DNA of 64,000 nucleotides, from assembly GCA_039720395.1 (NCBI GenBank), contig CM077827.1:16727822-16791821 (forward strand), written 5' to 3'. The first letter of the stretch is position 1. Every line of letters starts with the position of its first letter. A program made the translations under genes and the position numbers. This document shows positions 43,596 to 56,400 of the stretch, piece by piece. The notes below the pieces were generated by a model that saw nothing but the letters and a program-made list of their open reading frames with translations, was not told the DNA's origin and did not search any database. Origin of the DNA: Liquidambar formosana (taxonomy: Eukaryota; Streptophyta; Magnoliopsida; Saxifragales; Altingiaceae).

Positions 43596-45913
43596 TAGAC
43601 AGCCCATTTTTACCGAGCATTTTCATCAAAGGGATGTCACTTGAAGACTAGAACCATTTACAACCCCACTCCAAAAACTCGCCTAGAGAATGAGTCTTGC
43701 ACAGGAGTTGAGACCTCAATGGTCTTGAGGGGTTCAGAATTATCTTTTTAATGACTGGTAGCACGTCTAATTTGGAGTTAAGGAATTCCGTGTGGAACCA
43801 TTTAAAGTTTCAAGCCATTTATGGCAGGCATTGGAAAACGCGCGAAAAAGAGTTGCAGTATAAATTTCCAAAAATCTGGGAACAGATGTTTTGGCACATT
43901 CTAAAACCTTTTTGTGAAATAGCAAAACTACTAAAAATGTCCTGGTCCTAGATAATTTCACATAGCTTTTTCGTAGCGCTGGAATAGATATGTGAAAATG
44001 AGTTGTCCCAAGAATTTCTGAAAGTCTGGGAATGGATTTTCTGGCACATTCTAAGATCTTTTTGTGAAATAGCACAATTGCCAAAAATCCCCCATTCCTA
44101 GAGTATTTTACTTCGCTTCTTTGAAAAATAGGGTTTTTTGCATTTAATCGTATGCTAAGGAAATCAAAGTTGCAAAACACAGTCAAAATCATGAAGAGGA
44201 TGTTGAAATCTTTCCAGCACCTCCGGAAGCACCTCAATCTAAGTTCTGAAGCTCAATCTGCCCCCGTGGGCATTATGCAAGCCGAAAGGTCAACTTTGGT
44301 AAAAAAAGTCAACCGTGGTAAAAAATCAACTTTGTAGTCATTCAGAAGGAAACGGTAACACAAGCCTGTTGCTAGTAGTCTTATGATAATCCGAGCTCCG
44401 GAACATTGGAAAAGATGCTACAAACCAAAAGGTCAACTTTGGTCAATTGTGTTGAAAAAGTCAATTTTGCAATCACTCAAAAGGAAATAGTGAGACAAGA
44501 CCATTGCTTGTGTCTCATCCCAATCTGAGGTCTAGAACACTCAAAAAGTCTATGCAGGCCCATGCACACAGAAAGTCAACTCTGGTCAACCTTGATCAGG
44601 AAATTTCAAATTTGTAGGCATATTGAAGAAAATAATGAAAGGAATCCATTGCAACTACAGCATCTCAATTGGAGCTCAGAAACTCAAAAGGGTTGCAAGT
44701 GGGTCCTACATAGTTTGAGGAGCATAGAAAGTCAATTTTGGTTAAACTTGATTAGAAAAAGTCAACTCTCAAGTCAACCTGAAAAGCGTGATGAGAAAAA
44801 TCCATAGCCACTAATCTCACGTCATTTGGAGTTCAAGAAGTTAAAATATTTCCAATTGAAGTTTCAGAGAGAACCCGGGTGGGCCTTGCATGCCTCACAA
44901 TCCGCGATCAAGAAAAGCTGCAATCACAAGCTCGGACCACAGTCAAACTGAAGAGCTCGGAATTATCTTTCCAACGATAGGTGGATCATTCAGTTTTGAG
45001 CATGTGGCAAGAAGTTACAAGCATTTAAATATTTCCTATGCAGCTGTGAATAGTAAATAACGCGTGAGATATTTATTTGTTACTTGGAGACAAAGAGATA
45101 AGTAAAATAAGCACTTAAGCTCTTGTGTCCCCCCTACACCAACAAGATAGGATATTTAGAAGTTACTTTAATTCCATTTTGCACCCAAAGCTTTTTAACT
45201 TTATGTTAATAGCACTTTTGCCTCAAAAGATGTGTGGCTAGGATGAATTCTTAATCACCAAGTCAAGATCTATGGCTAGGATGAGTCCTTGATCACCAAG
45301 CTAAGAGGTGTAGGGCTGGGATTAAACCTCAAAGAATGGATGGATGAGATCAACTTACCTATTTACACTTGAACCATCCATTTTCCCTACAAATACCCCA
45401 CCCATTCCATCCATTTTGCAAGCTTTGGAAAGCCAATGAAGCTCTACCAAATTAAAAAGAGGAAGAGAATTCAGCATTCTAAAGAGAGAAGCTCTCCCAA
45501 GGTGGCTGGCCATAAGGGGAGGAGCTCCTCCTTGCTCCACTACTTCACCACCACTACCACTTCCATTACCACTAAGCCATCATCAAAACCACTCAAAAAG
45601 CCCTCCCAAGGTGCTGTCCAAGAACACCCAACCACACAACCTCCATCTTTGGGCTTGTTTAGCTAGGAAGAACACCCACAAAAACTGTTGCATTTTTACT
45701 ACGGTCAACAGACACGAGTGAGGTGTGTGTGTACAAAGTATATGTAATTCAAAGAAAGAAAGCAAATACAAAGCAAGTGCAAAAGAAAGTTTCAAAGGAA
45801 AGGTATAAAATGTGATTTCTTGTCCATTCCATATGTTTTAATTGTACTATTAATCTTGTTTGTATGTTGAAGCTTGGATGGACTTACATATAATAGAAAG
45901 AGACATATTATAT
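43596..45913 (+). repeat. LTR-like segment of another gypsy family
   Basis: Starts TGTAGACAGCCCATTTTTAC, a typical gypsy LTR start, and contains a promoter-like CCCTACAAATACCCC region (45387-45401) followed by CT/GA-rich leader sequence. The inner part has a duplicated block of about 170 bp (43800-43960 and 43970-44110) and then about four degenerate units of about 150-160 bp with the text AAAGTCAACTTTGGTCAA (44270-44880). The right end is lost at the next LTR fragment. Confidence 0.55.
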
Positions 45914-46280
45914 GTCACACCCTATTTTTGCACCACCTTACTAGTGTTTTTCATTCCATGTAGGTTTTTGTTTTGTTTTTGAGTCTAGTAACTTGCATTA
46001 GGTTTTTAGAGTCCTAAGGATAATGGATATGAATTTTGGTTTAATTTGGAGTTGATCTTGAGGGTTAATAAGAGCTTTTGTGACTTGAGGGGCATAATTG
46101 TCTTTAAGGTCATAAACTTTCTGTTTGACTTTGAAATGATCTTTAAATTGTCAATTAGAGTTCATATTGGTGCATATGAGGTATTTATAGGTTCAATTAA
46201 GTGAATTAATGGATTAGGGTTAGAATGGCTCATAATGGTTCAAGTTGGTTAAAAGACCCATTTCGGGTTGGCTTAATTCA
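45914..46280 (+). repeat. 5' tip of a Tat-like LTR (element 2 family)
   Basis: Begins TGTCACACCCTATTTTTGC and follows the start of LTR 2A (6574-6960) with clear but lower similarity (shared: CATGTAGG, GGTTCAATT, TTAAAAGACCC). Breaks off where the next LTR fragment begins. Confidence 0.65.
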
Positions 46281-47550
46281 ACTCATAATTATCAAAGTCT
46301 TGAGATAAACTGAATGGAGTTTTTACCTGCCTGTCAATCAGTTTCTCATAGTTGTAGTGGTATAAGTAATCCTTAGACCTGAGACATCATGGTTGTCTTA
46401 TGCATGGAGCTTTAGAAGTTTAATAGCACTGACTGTATATTCCATTAGGGTTTACAAGGGTGTTCATTGGCTCTACTGCTTTATGTGTGAAGACATATGG
46501 GTGATTAATAAGGGATCTATCATTTTCAGGAAAAGGGAGAGAATGTTTCATAATTGACATTCACAATATAACTTATGTAAGTCTTTGGCCATAGCAAGAT
46601 GACTATGGAAAAGGAGTTTCTATAGTGCATCTACTTAAGTTGATATATGTGAATGATCATAAATGTATTGAACTAGGGACTTGATAGACTTCCATGTCCT
46701 ATTAGTTCAATCAGAGACATTGTGTATGATGGAAGGATGTAATTGTGACCTTAATTGTAATTGAAGGGTTCTTTGTATGATTTTATTTCACTTCATTTAG
46801 GACGACACCATGAGCCAGGCTAGGTGTTACTCATGGTTAGTAAAAGCCCTAATTGATATAAGTGAGTTATAATCAATTAGGGAATTGGAAGGTGTTCTAA
46901 TTAAACCTTTAATGGAAAGTGTTCCATTGGGCATTCTTTGTGCCATTACCTACTACTAAATGTTGTGAACCCAATGGGTCACACACCAATAAGTGAAGAG
47001 GGACTTTAAGTTGTGAGAAAAAGGGCAATAGTATATTAAGAAAAGTTCGTAAGGGCCATACTTGCATTTGATGTAAATAGGAGGGGTTAAAGTACAATTT
47101 AGAGAAATTGCAAATCTCACTTAAAGTGGGATTCCCCTTAGCCGACCCTGGTGGTGTGCCTATATATAGCACACTAGCAAGTGCTATGACACACTACAAT
47201 TCATTCATTCTCTCCCTAGGCCAAGTTTTAATAGCCTCTCTCTCTCTCTCTCTCTCTTCTTCTTCTTCTCTATTCTAGCAAACCCTAAGGAAAACTAGAA
47301 GACAACTTGAAGACTTTTGCTTGGTGTGGATACCATGGAGGCAGGACATTTGTGCTGTTGGTTTCTGTTCGTTTGAAGATCAATCAATCGTCTTAAGGAC
47401 CTACTGTAAGTTCTAAACCCTCTCTTTATAATTAGGGTTTTATTGTTTTGTATTATATCGCAATCAAATTCATGGTTTCAAGGAATTGAATGAAAATTTT
47501 TGTTATTTACTTTCTTCCACATTCTTGTTTTCTCTGATTCAATTCCTTAC
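46281..47550 (+). repeat. LTR fragment related to the solo LTR at 48458-50119, opposite orientation
   Basis: Reverse complement of most of 48470-49720 (shared: CTGCCTGTCAATCAGTTTCTCA, shown here only in part, TGCATGGAGCTTTAGAAG, TTAATTGGAATACC-like words, GTGTGGATACCATGGAGGCA). It lacks about 400 bp of its 5' part and its 3' end is diverged. TATA-like TATATATAGCACAC lies at 47160-47173. Confidence 0.65.
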
Positions 47551-47799
47551 ACACGCAAGGTAACTTTATGGGTTGCTTACATATCTCCATCATATTGTAA
47601 ACCCCCCCCTTTTTTTTATTTATTTATTTTATTTTTAAATTTAAATTTTTAAAATTTTTTAATATCTATATATATATATATATAGATATATATATTTTTA
47701 TGGAGAACTAGGCCCTCGTAGTTTATGCTATTCTTTTGTTTAGGCCACCCTTACGGGTTTTCAACTTAGCGAGCTTTACACATGGTATTTCTTGAGTTG

Positions 47800-48457
47800 A
47801 TCTAAATTGGTTGGTTGAGCGAACTCTATTCCATCCAAATCCATCAATCGAACTGCTCCTCCTGGCAATATCTCTTTTATGATATAGGAACCACTCCAAT
47901 TAGGCCTGAATTTGCCCCTTGGATCAAAGATAAGCACACGGATTTCTTTCAGCACTATGTCTCCATCTTTTAAGCCCCAATCCTTAACGCGCTTGTTGAA
48001 AGCTCTAGTTATTCTGTGTTAATGCCCTTGAACATGGTATAAGGCTTGTAAACGCTTTTCATCAAGTAGAACTAGCTCATCATATCTGTTTCTTACCCAG
48101 TCCACTTCAGATAGTTACCCTGAGAAAAGGAATCTCTAACTCAATCAGGAGTATTGCCTCCATGCCATAAACTAGCGAATATGGTGTAGAACCTGTGGAA
48201 GATCTAATTGTAGTGCGATAACCCCATAAAACAAGTGGCGACCTTTCTGACTAGTCATTGTACTTCTTAGCTGACTTCTGTAGCATGTTCTTCACATTCT
48301 TATTGGCTGCTTCAACTGCTCCATTTGTCTGTGGCCTGTAGTTAGAAGACTTATGAACCCGAATGCTATACTTCTGTAGGAGTTCTTCTACCTCTCCTCG
48401 AAAGTGTGGTCCATTATCTGATATAATTTCATGTGGAACCCTGTACTGGCAAATGAC
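47800..48457 (-). pseudogene. Integrase core end and C-terminal domain, element 3
   Basis: Resumes right after the solo LTR with CQYRVPHEIISDNGPHFRG (second catalytic Asp) and YRPQTNGAVEAANKN (catalytic Glu), then TAG where the family has Trp, then the C-terminal region FDPRGKFRPNW and KEILPGGAVRLMDLDG. Closely related to the integrase tail at 63611-64000. Confidence 0.85.
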
Positions 48458-50119
48458 TGTTGGGAATCATACAAGAGGGAAAAATAGAAGTGCGGAATAT
48501 AAAAATTTTCCCTTTGATTCCACAGCCCATGAATCTAACTATGCATATACAAAATCAAACCCTAGCTATGAAGAGGGTTAGAACACTTACAGAATTTTTG
48601 TCTTCTCCTTTTTGCTCCAAGCTTTGATTCCGGACAGCGGTGAATGAGCAGCCCAAGTGTGCTGCCTCCAACGGTATCCACACCTAGCTAGAGCTTCAAG
48701 TCTTTTCCTTCTTTTCCCTTGTTGTTGCTAGTGTAGGAGAAGAGAGGAGAGAGAGAGAGGGGGCTGGAAAATCTGGACAGCCCCTTGGGATTTTCAACTT
48801 GTGATTGTGATGATGTCACACATCATAAAGTGTGACTTATATAGTCCACACTAAGGGGGCCGGCCCTAGGGGGAAACCCTATTAGGGTGTGATGCAATTT
48901 CTCTAAATTGCACAATAACCCCTATAATTTATATCAAATATAAATAGGCCTCAAAGAACTATTCTTTATGCATTCATACCCTTTCTCTCATAGACTTTAA
49001 AGCTCATCTTGCATGATAAGTGTGTGACCCATTGGGTTCACATCATCAAGTAGTAGGAATAGCACGAGGTGTGCACAATGGAACTCTTTCCATTTAGGGT
49101 CTAATTGGAACTCCTTCCAATTCCCTAATTGATTATAACTCACTTATATCAATTAGGGCTTCTACTAACCATGAATAACACCTAGCATATGGTTCATGGT
49201 GTCGTCCTTAATGAAGTGAATATGTATCTATCAAAGAACCCTTCTGTTATAGTTTATAGGTTACAATTGCATCCTTCCATTTACACAATGTCTCCAATTG
49301 AACTAATAGGACATGGAAGTCTGTCAAGTCCCTAGTTCAATTACTTTATACTCATTCATAAATATCAACTCAATGATGAACTTATGGAAACTCCTTTCCA
49401 TATTCACACTGCCATGGCCATGGACTGAATGAGTTATATTATGAATGCTATATGAGACATTCTCTCTCTTTTTCCTGAGAGTAATGGATTCCTTGTTGAT
49501 CACTCACATGCCTTCATACACATAGCAATAGGGCCAATGAACACCTTTACAGACCCATGAATAGAATCTGCACTTAGTGTTATCAAACTTCTAAAGCTAC
49601 ATGCATAAGGTAACTATGGTGTCTCAGGTCTAAGGATTACTTGTACCACTATAACATTGAGAAACTGATTGACAGGCAGGTTAAAACTCCATTCAGTTTA
49701 TCTCAAATCTTTGGTCACATTCAGTGTACCTATTCTATTAACAGGCACCCACCTGTTGGTTGTAGTGTCTCCACACAAATAGCTTGAGACCAGCTATCCT
49801 CCTATAGAGTCAACCTAACAAGTGCTAGTCCTATGGTTCATTACTGTCCATCATAGTGAACCTTCAACTAGGAATGATTTAGGAGTTTAGTACAGAGATA
49901 TATTTACAGTCTCATAATTACAACTCTTTGTAATTCAATATTCTCAACTCTAACTCCTTGGACATATTATGTAAATATAAATGATGCATACAAACATAAT
50001 AGAATAAGCCCTTTTATTAAATCAATAATAAATGTGACATACATAAATGAAATCAAATGATTGTTCCTTTATCCCTAAACAATCATCTCTATGATTGGCT
50101 CTAGGGCATAACTCTAACA
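48458..50119 (-). repeat. Solo LTR inside the integrase core
   Basis: 1662 bp. On the minus strand it starts TGTTAGAGTTATGCCC and ends GATTCCCAACA. It is flanked by ATGAC (48453-48457) and ATGAT (50120-50124), a 5 bp duplication with one change. The integrase reads straight across when the LTR is ignored. A TATA-like ACTATATAAGTCACAC on the minus strand (about 48832-48847) sets the orientation. LTR-LTR recombination would have removed the internal region. Confidence 0.85.
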
Positions 50120-50540
50120 ATGATGTGGGTCTTAATGAAATGGGCCACGTATTTAGACCCCAAGGTTTTGTAAGACTCCGCTTCTACCCACTTAGTGAAG
50201 TAGTCTATTGTCACCAAGATAAACTTATGACCTTCATTTGACTTAGGATGGATCTTTCCAATGATATTTGTTCCCCAAGTTGAAAAGGGCCAAGGGGATG
50301 AAATAGTATTCAAAAGCATTGACGGAAGGTGTTGAACATTAGCAAAGATCTGGCAATTATGGCACTTCTTGACATGTATATGACAGTTCCTTTCTATGGT
50401 GGTGCAATAGTAATCGAGACGAGCAATCTTCTTAGCTAGCATATAACCATTCATGTTAGGTGCCCCTACTCCTTCATGTATCTCTTTGATTATTCTTTGA
50501 GCTTCTTCCTCAATTACACAAAGCAAGTGGATGCCATCTA
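50120..50540 (-). pseudogene. Integrase N-terminal zinc region and core start, element 3
   Basis: Begins against LTR 1b with LLCVIEEEAQRIIKEIHEG. The HHCC zinc-binding region is damaged: one expected His is Asn (APNMNG), while CHNC is kept. The core continues with TIDYFTKWVEAESY, carrying the first catalytic Asp, and breaks at THII by the solo LTR. Integrase joins retroelement cDNA to the chromosome in the nucleus. Confidence 0.85.
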
Positions 50541-52127
50541 TGAGCGCTACGCCCTAATACCATATAGCTCGAAAATACGCATTAGCCTCAAAGGACTAAT
50601 GCGGAGAGGAGTCGCCACCCAATAATGGGAACGGGTGAACCCTAGCAGGGTCTAGCTCGTCATAACCAGAGATTCGGGTTTGGAGCTAGGGTACGCAGCT
50701 GGGAAGGTGTTAGGCACCCAGCCACGCCTGGTCGAAACCGGCCCCCACACATGATTAATGGCTTTAATTAATTTAATGTCTAATCAAAATTGACCCTATT
50801 CATTCAACCACAGCAGCACGCAAATCATGATGATATGATATAGATAAAGGCATGAAATAAACATAAAGAAATAAAATACGAATTAACCGACTATCAGAAT
50901 AACTACAATAAAGAAAGAAATTGTCTGCCAATGCTTTATGTGCATACGCAACTACGTTACTGCGTATGCATACCACATATTGCGTACGCAATACAATTGT
51001 TGCGTACGCACCCGTTGGTGATTTATGTCATATCTCGAAACCCCACCTATATACCATGAGAAGGTATACACGTGAATTTCCACAGACTATCATACAACAA
51101 ACCTACATACTAACAAATTACCACATAATAAAACCCTAGTTTCTCTCTATGGAGAATCCACTACATGATGCATCCCAAAATAAATAAAATACAGAAATAA
51201 ATAAAAATATGAAAACTAAACCTAAATCATGCTAATCATGCTTTAGACAGAAATAAAATAAAATAAAATAAAATAAAAGAAGAACTAGAATCAAAAGCTA
51301 AGTTAAACTAAATTTACCGACTTTATGCTTGTTCATGGCCCCTCAGGTCTTTGGATTAAATCAAATCAACACGAATCCTCCTCCTCTTCAAAGTGTAATC
51401 ACAGCAATGAGATCAAAACTCACTCAACTTTGAAAAGAAATAGAAAACAAAAGAGAACAGGAGAAAAGAAAAGTGATTTTCGTCACTTTGCAACAACAGA
51501 AAGTTCAATCGCATGTTTGGGTATGAAAACGTTGGAATTGGACAAAACTCGTGAAATACAAAGTTGTAGAGAATTGAATTGTCTTTCTAAGAAGACCAAT
51601 TTCATTGAATTCCGACTTTGAATGAAAACATTATGATTAAAATACGATTGCTGGTTTTCCAAAAATCTGCTGCTGAATTATGACGAATTTCACTCCCTAA
51701 AAACCCTATCCTCCTCCCCCTATCTCTAAGGCATTAAAAGAGTATTTATAGCTGAAATCTGGAGTTTCCCTTTCCTTCCTAGACTAGGTTTCTTTGGTGA
51801 ATAATCAAAAGGTATTTTATAATGATAAAAGACTTCTAATCTGAATAGGAAAGGAAAATTGTCTTTTGTAAAAATTGGGAGACTGACTGCTAACACGCAT
51901 GCACATGTATCGTATGTGCGTACACACACTCATCACATACGTACACGTGTTAGTGGCATGATAAAAATGGCTAATTTAATAAAATAATTTTCTTTTCATT
52001 TTAACCAAAAATCTCATGCTGTGGTTCACACTAATTCTTAATGGATAATCCGTAAATAACCACACTAAACTCATCATCGGGGTCACAGGACTTAAGATGA
52101 CAACCGGTACAAAATGGGGTGTCTACA
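50541..52127 (-). repeat. 3' LTR of Ty3/gypsy element 1b
   Basis: 1587 bp. It starts TGTAGACACCCCATTTTG at 52127 and ends CGCTCA at 50541 on the minus strand. Homologous to the 5' LTR of 1a. A purine-rich CCAAAAGAGGGGCAAC directly upstream marks it as a 3' LTR. It cuts into the integrase of element 3, so 1b inserted there. Confidence 0.85.
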
Positions 52128-52143
52128 GTTGCCCCTCTTTTGG
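52128..52143 (-). other. Polypurine tract of element 1b
   Basis: Minus-strand CCAAAAGAGGGGCAAC touching the LTR start. Confidence 0.75.
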
Positions 52144-52410
52144 CTGAGTTTTGCATTGCAATACGAAAGTCAAAAGCCTAAAAAGACGAACCATTTACCA
52201 GTTGGCAACTTAAAGTTCACACACACACACATGCAATAAGGTCGTGCCAACCTCAGCTGACTTCCTACGTACTCTTCAGAGATCAGACCTAGCGTAGTTC
52301 ATGCAAAACAATGGGGGCACTCAGTAGGTAATTTCTCGAAACTACCAACTACAAAGACCAATATGAAAATGTTATTCCTTTCCTAGGGAATAAGCAAAAA
52401 GCTTCATCCC
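52144..52410 (-). mobile_element. Internal 3' region of element 1b
   Basis: Non-coding. Near 52240-52300 it holds a CTTCCTACGTACTC...CGTAGTTCATGC block that resembles the post-integrase motif of element 2B. Confidence 0.55.
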
Positions 52411-52680
52411 TATCTAGAATCGAAGCTGGGTACTAGGACCCAAAGGGAATCGAACTAGGGTATTGGGACCCAAAGGGAATCGAACCAGGGTACTGGGACC
52501 CAAAGGGAATCGAACCAGGGTACTAGGACTCAAAGAGAATCAAATTAGGGTACCAGGACCCAAAGAGAATTGAATCAGGGTACCAGGACCCAAAAAGAAT
52601 CGAATTAGGGTACTAGGACCCAAAGAGAATGGAATCAAGGTACTAGGACCCAATGAGTGGAATCAGGGTACTTAGACCCA
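52411..52680. repeat. 30 bp tandem array
   Basis: About nine units of 30 bp, consensus around GAATCGAACCAGGGTACTGG followed by GACCCAAAGG, increasingly degenerate to the right. Part of the 3' internal region of element 1b. Confidence 0.85.
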
Positions 52681-53448
52681 AATGAAGGTGGACCTTAACG
52701 AAAGCCAAAGAAGGATTTGTAGACCCTAACGAGGGTGGACCTTAACGAAGGCTAAAGAAAGATTTATAGACCCTAACAAGGGTGGACCTTAACGAAGGCC
52801 AAAGAAGGATTTGTGGACCTTAATGAAGGCCAAAGAAGGATTTAACGAAAGCCAAAGAAGGATTTGTAGACCCTAACGAGGGTGGACCTTAACGAAGGCC
52901 AAAGAAAGATTTGTTGACCTTAACGAAGGCCAAAGAAAGATTTATAGACCCTAACGAGGGTGGACCTTAACGAAGGCCAAAGAAAGATTTGTAGACCTTA
53001 ACGAGGGTGGACCTTAATGAAGGCCAAAGAAAGATTTATAGACCCTAACGAGGATGGACCTTAACAAAGGCCAAAGAAAGATTTGTAGACCCTAATGAGG
53101 GTGGACCTTAACGAAGGCCAAAGAAGGATTTGTAGACCCTAACGAGGGTGGACCTTAACGAAGGCCAAAGAAAGATTTATAGACCTTAACGAGGGTGGAC
53201 CTTAACGAAGGCCAAAGAAGGATTTGTAGACCCTAACGAGGGTGGACCTTAACGAAGGCCAAAGAAAGATTTATAGACCCTAACGAGGGTGGACCTTAAC
53301 GAAGGCCAAAGAAAGATTTATAGACTCTAACGAGGATGGACCTTAACGAAGGCCAAAGAAAGATTTATAGACCCTAACGAGGGTGGACCTTAACGAAGGC
53401 CAAAGAAGGATTTGTAGACCCTAACGAGGGTGGACCTTAACGAAGGCC
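52681..53448. repeat. 47 bp tandem array
   Basis: About fifteen units of 47 bp: GTGGACCTTAACGAAGGCC then AAAGAAGGATTTGTAGACCC then TAACGAGG. Some units are shortened. Each unit contains two related halves (ACCTTAACGAAGG and ACCCTAACGAGGG). The array is cut by LTR 2B at 53449. Confidence 0.9.
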
Positions 53449-56400
53449 TGTGAACCCACGAAAAAGCGTGGCGCCCACAAGGGTTTGGCAAAAAATATAT
53501 ATATAGGGGGTTTAAAGACAACAAACAAAAAGGGAGTCGCCACCTCATTTTTTAGGGAAAGAGGAAAACCACAAAAATGTTTTATTTTCAAAAACCACAT
53601 GACTCCATTAAAGGAAAAACACAGTCTTTGAAACCAGAAAATTGGATCCGGGGGCTAAGTTACGACGTGGGAAGGTTCTGGGCAAAAACCCATAGGTACC
53701 CACATCGCCCGAGTTGGTCTCTTAATTTGATTGGGCTAACTTAATATCTTTTCTACTCAAATATCATCATATATCATCACAAGGCAGCATGCATATCATA
53801 TATTTCATCCAATCATCTCATGCACAATCACTCAAATAAAACAAAACAGAAAAAAGAAGAAAAGAAAAGAAAAGCCTAGGATACTTGGATCCTAGAACGG
53901 ACTTGAGCCTCACGAAGAGCGCCTACGTACCATGCAGTGAAATACATGGATCAAAGTCCACGTAGTTCGAAAAGAATAGGGTTACAACCTAATACAAACC
54001 TATGGTAAATACCCTAGGTTTCCTCATTTGAAAATACATTGATTTAATCCAAAACTGAAAACTTCCATAAGAGGAAAACTTTGATAAAAACCAGAATTTT
54101 ATATTGAAGGAAACCTTTGATAATTACCATAAGCTTGTATTAAGAAGTAACCCTTGGAGGGAGAAGAGAAAAGATAGAAAAAGAAAGGTGAATTGGGGCA
54201 CCTTCAAACCCTACTTACCTGAGCGCACAAGCTCCAAACATTAGCCATTTCAGACCATAGCAGCCCTATTTGCAATAGGACAAGCATTGTACCTGTTTGC
54301 ACCCTTATAAGTGCACAAAATCATGCAAAGAAAGCAATATGCAAATCTGGACAGAACCTTAACAAGGCTTAAAATCATCCATTAATCATGCAGACAACAA
54401 GAATAATGAATAACTAAGGACTCTATCTCAATCCTACATGCAATGACTCGACTAACATGCATAAAGACCTATCAAAGACACACTAATAAGCATAAGAGAC
54501 TTCAATAATATCAATAAACATGATAACAATGCATATCCTAATCAAAAAGATGATATTTCATGTAAAATATGAAAATAGGCCTTCCTACGGCGAGCTTTCT
54601 TAAGCGAAACTATCTTAAGATAATTTCACGTAAAAAAGTCGTTATGGGGAGGTGCAATCAGCATATCCTACGTAAAATATATACCCTAGAATACAACAGA
54701 AAAGATTTCATGCTTAAACACATCACAGAAGACTCTCATGCAAAACCTCACTCAACGAAAAGGATAATTATCCTTAGAAAAGGATAATGTCTCCAAAAAA
54801 CCTATAAAACATACTATATGAATGCAAACCTAGCATGATTCAACTATATGCAGCATATATAGAATGATTATGATGAGCAACAACTCACAAAACTAAGCTA
54901 AGTATGCTGTATAAGACCTATGCGATTTCAGGGTTATCGAAACCCTAATCTCACAACTATGCATAAAAACCTACTAAATGACTCTAAGACATGCTCAAAT
55001 CATCATGAATATCATTCATATCATATATATTAACTAACAGGAGCAGCAATTCATGATAATAATCACAGCAACTTAAACATGTGAACTATGCATGATTTAA
55101 GAGGATAACAAGAGTAATACTTTCAAATCCTTAGCAAACCAGGGGTTATCAAGCATATAAAGCCATGAACTATCCTAAAATCATTCATATAACATCACAT
55201 AAACATTGAATTCCATCCATAAGAAGAACAATTGCATGCACCATAACTACCTTAGAAGAAGAAGAATAAAGAGAAGAAGGAGAAGCAGAAATTCATCTTC
55301 AGCATTAAAGAGACATGCTTACCTCTTGTAGACTCTTCCTTGTCTTCAAACCTCTTGTTTCCTTGCTTGCTTGGGATTGAAGAGCCTCCTCTTGAAGTCC
55401 TTCTAGCTCTCCAAACTCGTAGCTCCCTCTCTCTCTAAGTGTAAAGTGCAATTAACCTCCCCCTATGTGCTGAATATCATGTCCTTTATATAGAGAACTG
55501 ACCCCCTAAACCAATGGCTAGGATTAATTCACTAAATAATGATCCTAGGGCTATTAGAGACTCTCTTGGTGCTCAAACAACTCAAACCTACACACTCCTA
55601 GGCTCAGACAAGTTGTTTTGGCGGAGGAAACCGTCAAAAGAGGGAAGATAGAGTCAGAATTTGAGTTAAAGAAGGACTCCTCGGGTGACCAACTAGGCCT
55701 GGACGGTTAGCCGTCTGGGCCCAGACGGCTGACCGTCCAGCCCCGGACGGTTACTCGAGGCCCTCCTATTTCCGCTTCGGTTTTGACTTCCACTTGCTTC
55801 AGAAGTCCTAAAATCTTCAAATTAAGTCCGATTTTGACGAAATAAAAGCCAAAACGACCGTGTTTCGAAGGGGAACACATTTTTAAGCATTTTAGGACAA
55901 AAATCCTCAACCATGGGTGCATGGTTAGGTTTTACAAAGGTGGTTAACCATGGTGCTTCACCGTCGCTAAGCTGGGTTTGTACACAAGGTCGAACCGAAT
56001 GCTTTCCCAATCGAAAATTGATCTTTCTAAACATGTTTAGGACATAAATAAAGCCCAATTGAAGTTAATTGAGAGAAAATTGGTTGGGTCTTATGAGTCA
56101 ATTTGAGCAAACCAAGAAAGGGTCTTTTAGCCAACCCGAACCATTACGAGCCGAATTGATCTTAAACCATTAATTCATGAAATTGAACCTATATATGGAC
56201 TCTATATAACCATATGAACTTGATGGGATGACTCGGGATTCATTCCAAGGTCAAATGGAAAATATACGGCTTGAAAGACGATTATGCCCTTCAAGTCGCA
56301 AAAGTTCTTATTGACCATCGAAATGAACTCCAAATCACTTCAAAATTCATACACATGATATTCAATGCCATAGAAACTCAATGCAAAAGACTAGACTCAA

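Larger units (their letters stand above)
47551..50540 (-). mobile_element. Tat-like gypsy relic (element 3) with integrase
   Basis: A minus-strand 3' pol region. After the integrase C-terminus (about 47805) comes the same downstream motif as in element 2B (AACTTTATGGG.TGC.TAC.TAT, compare 63430 on). It is interrupted by a solo LTR (48458-50119) and cut at its upstream end by LTR 1b at 50541. Confidence 0.75.

Noticed and set aside
52411..53448. CRISPR-like array
   Set aside because: Units follow each other without unique spacers, the units degrade gradually, and the context is a plant retrotransposon.
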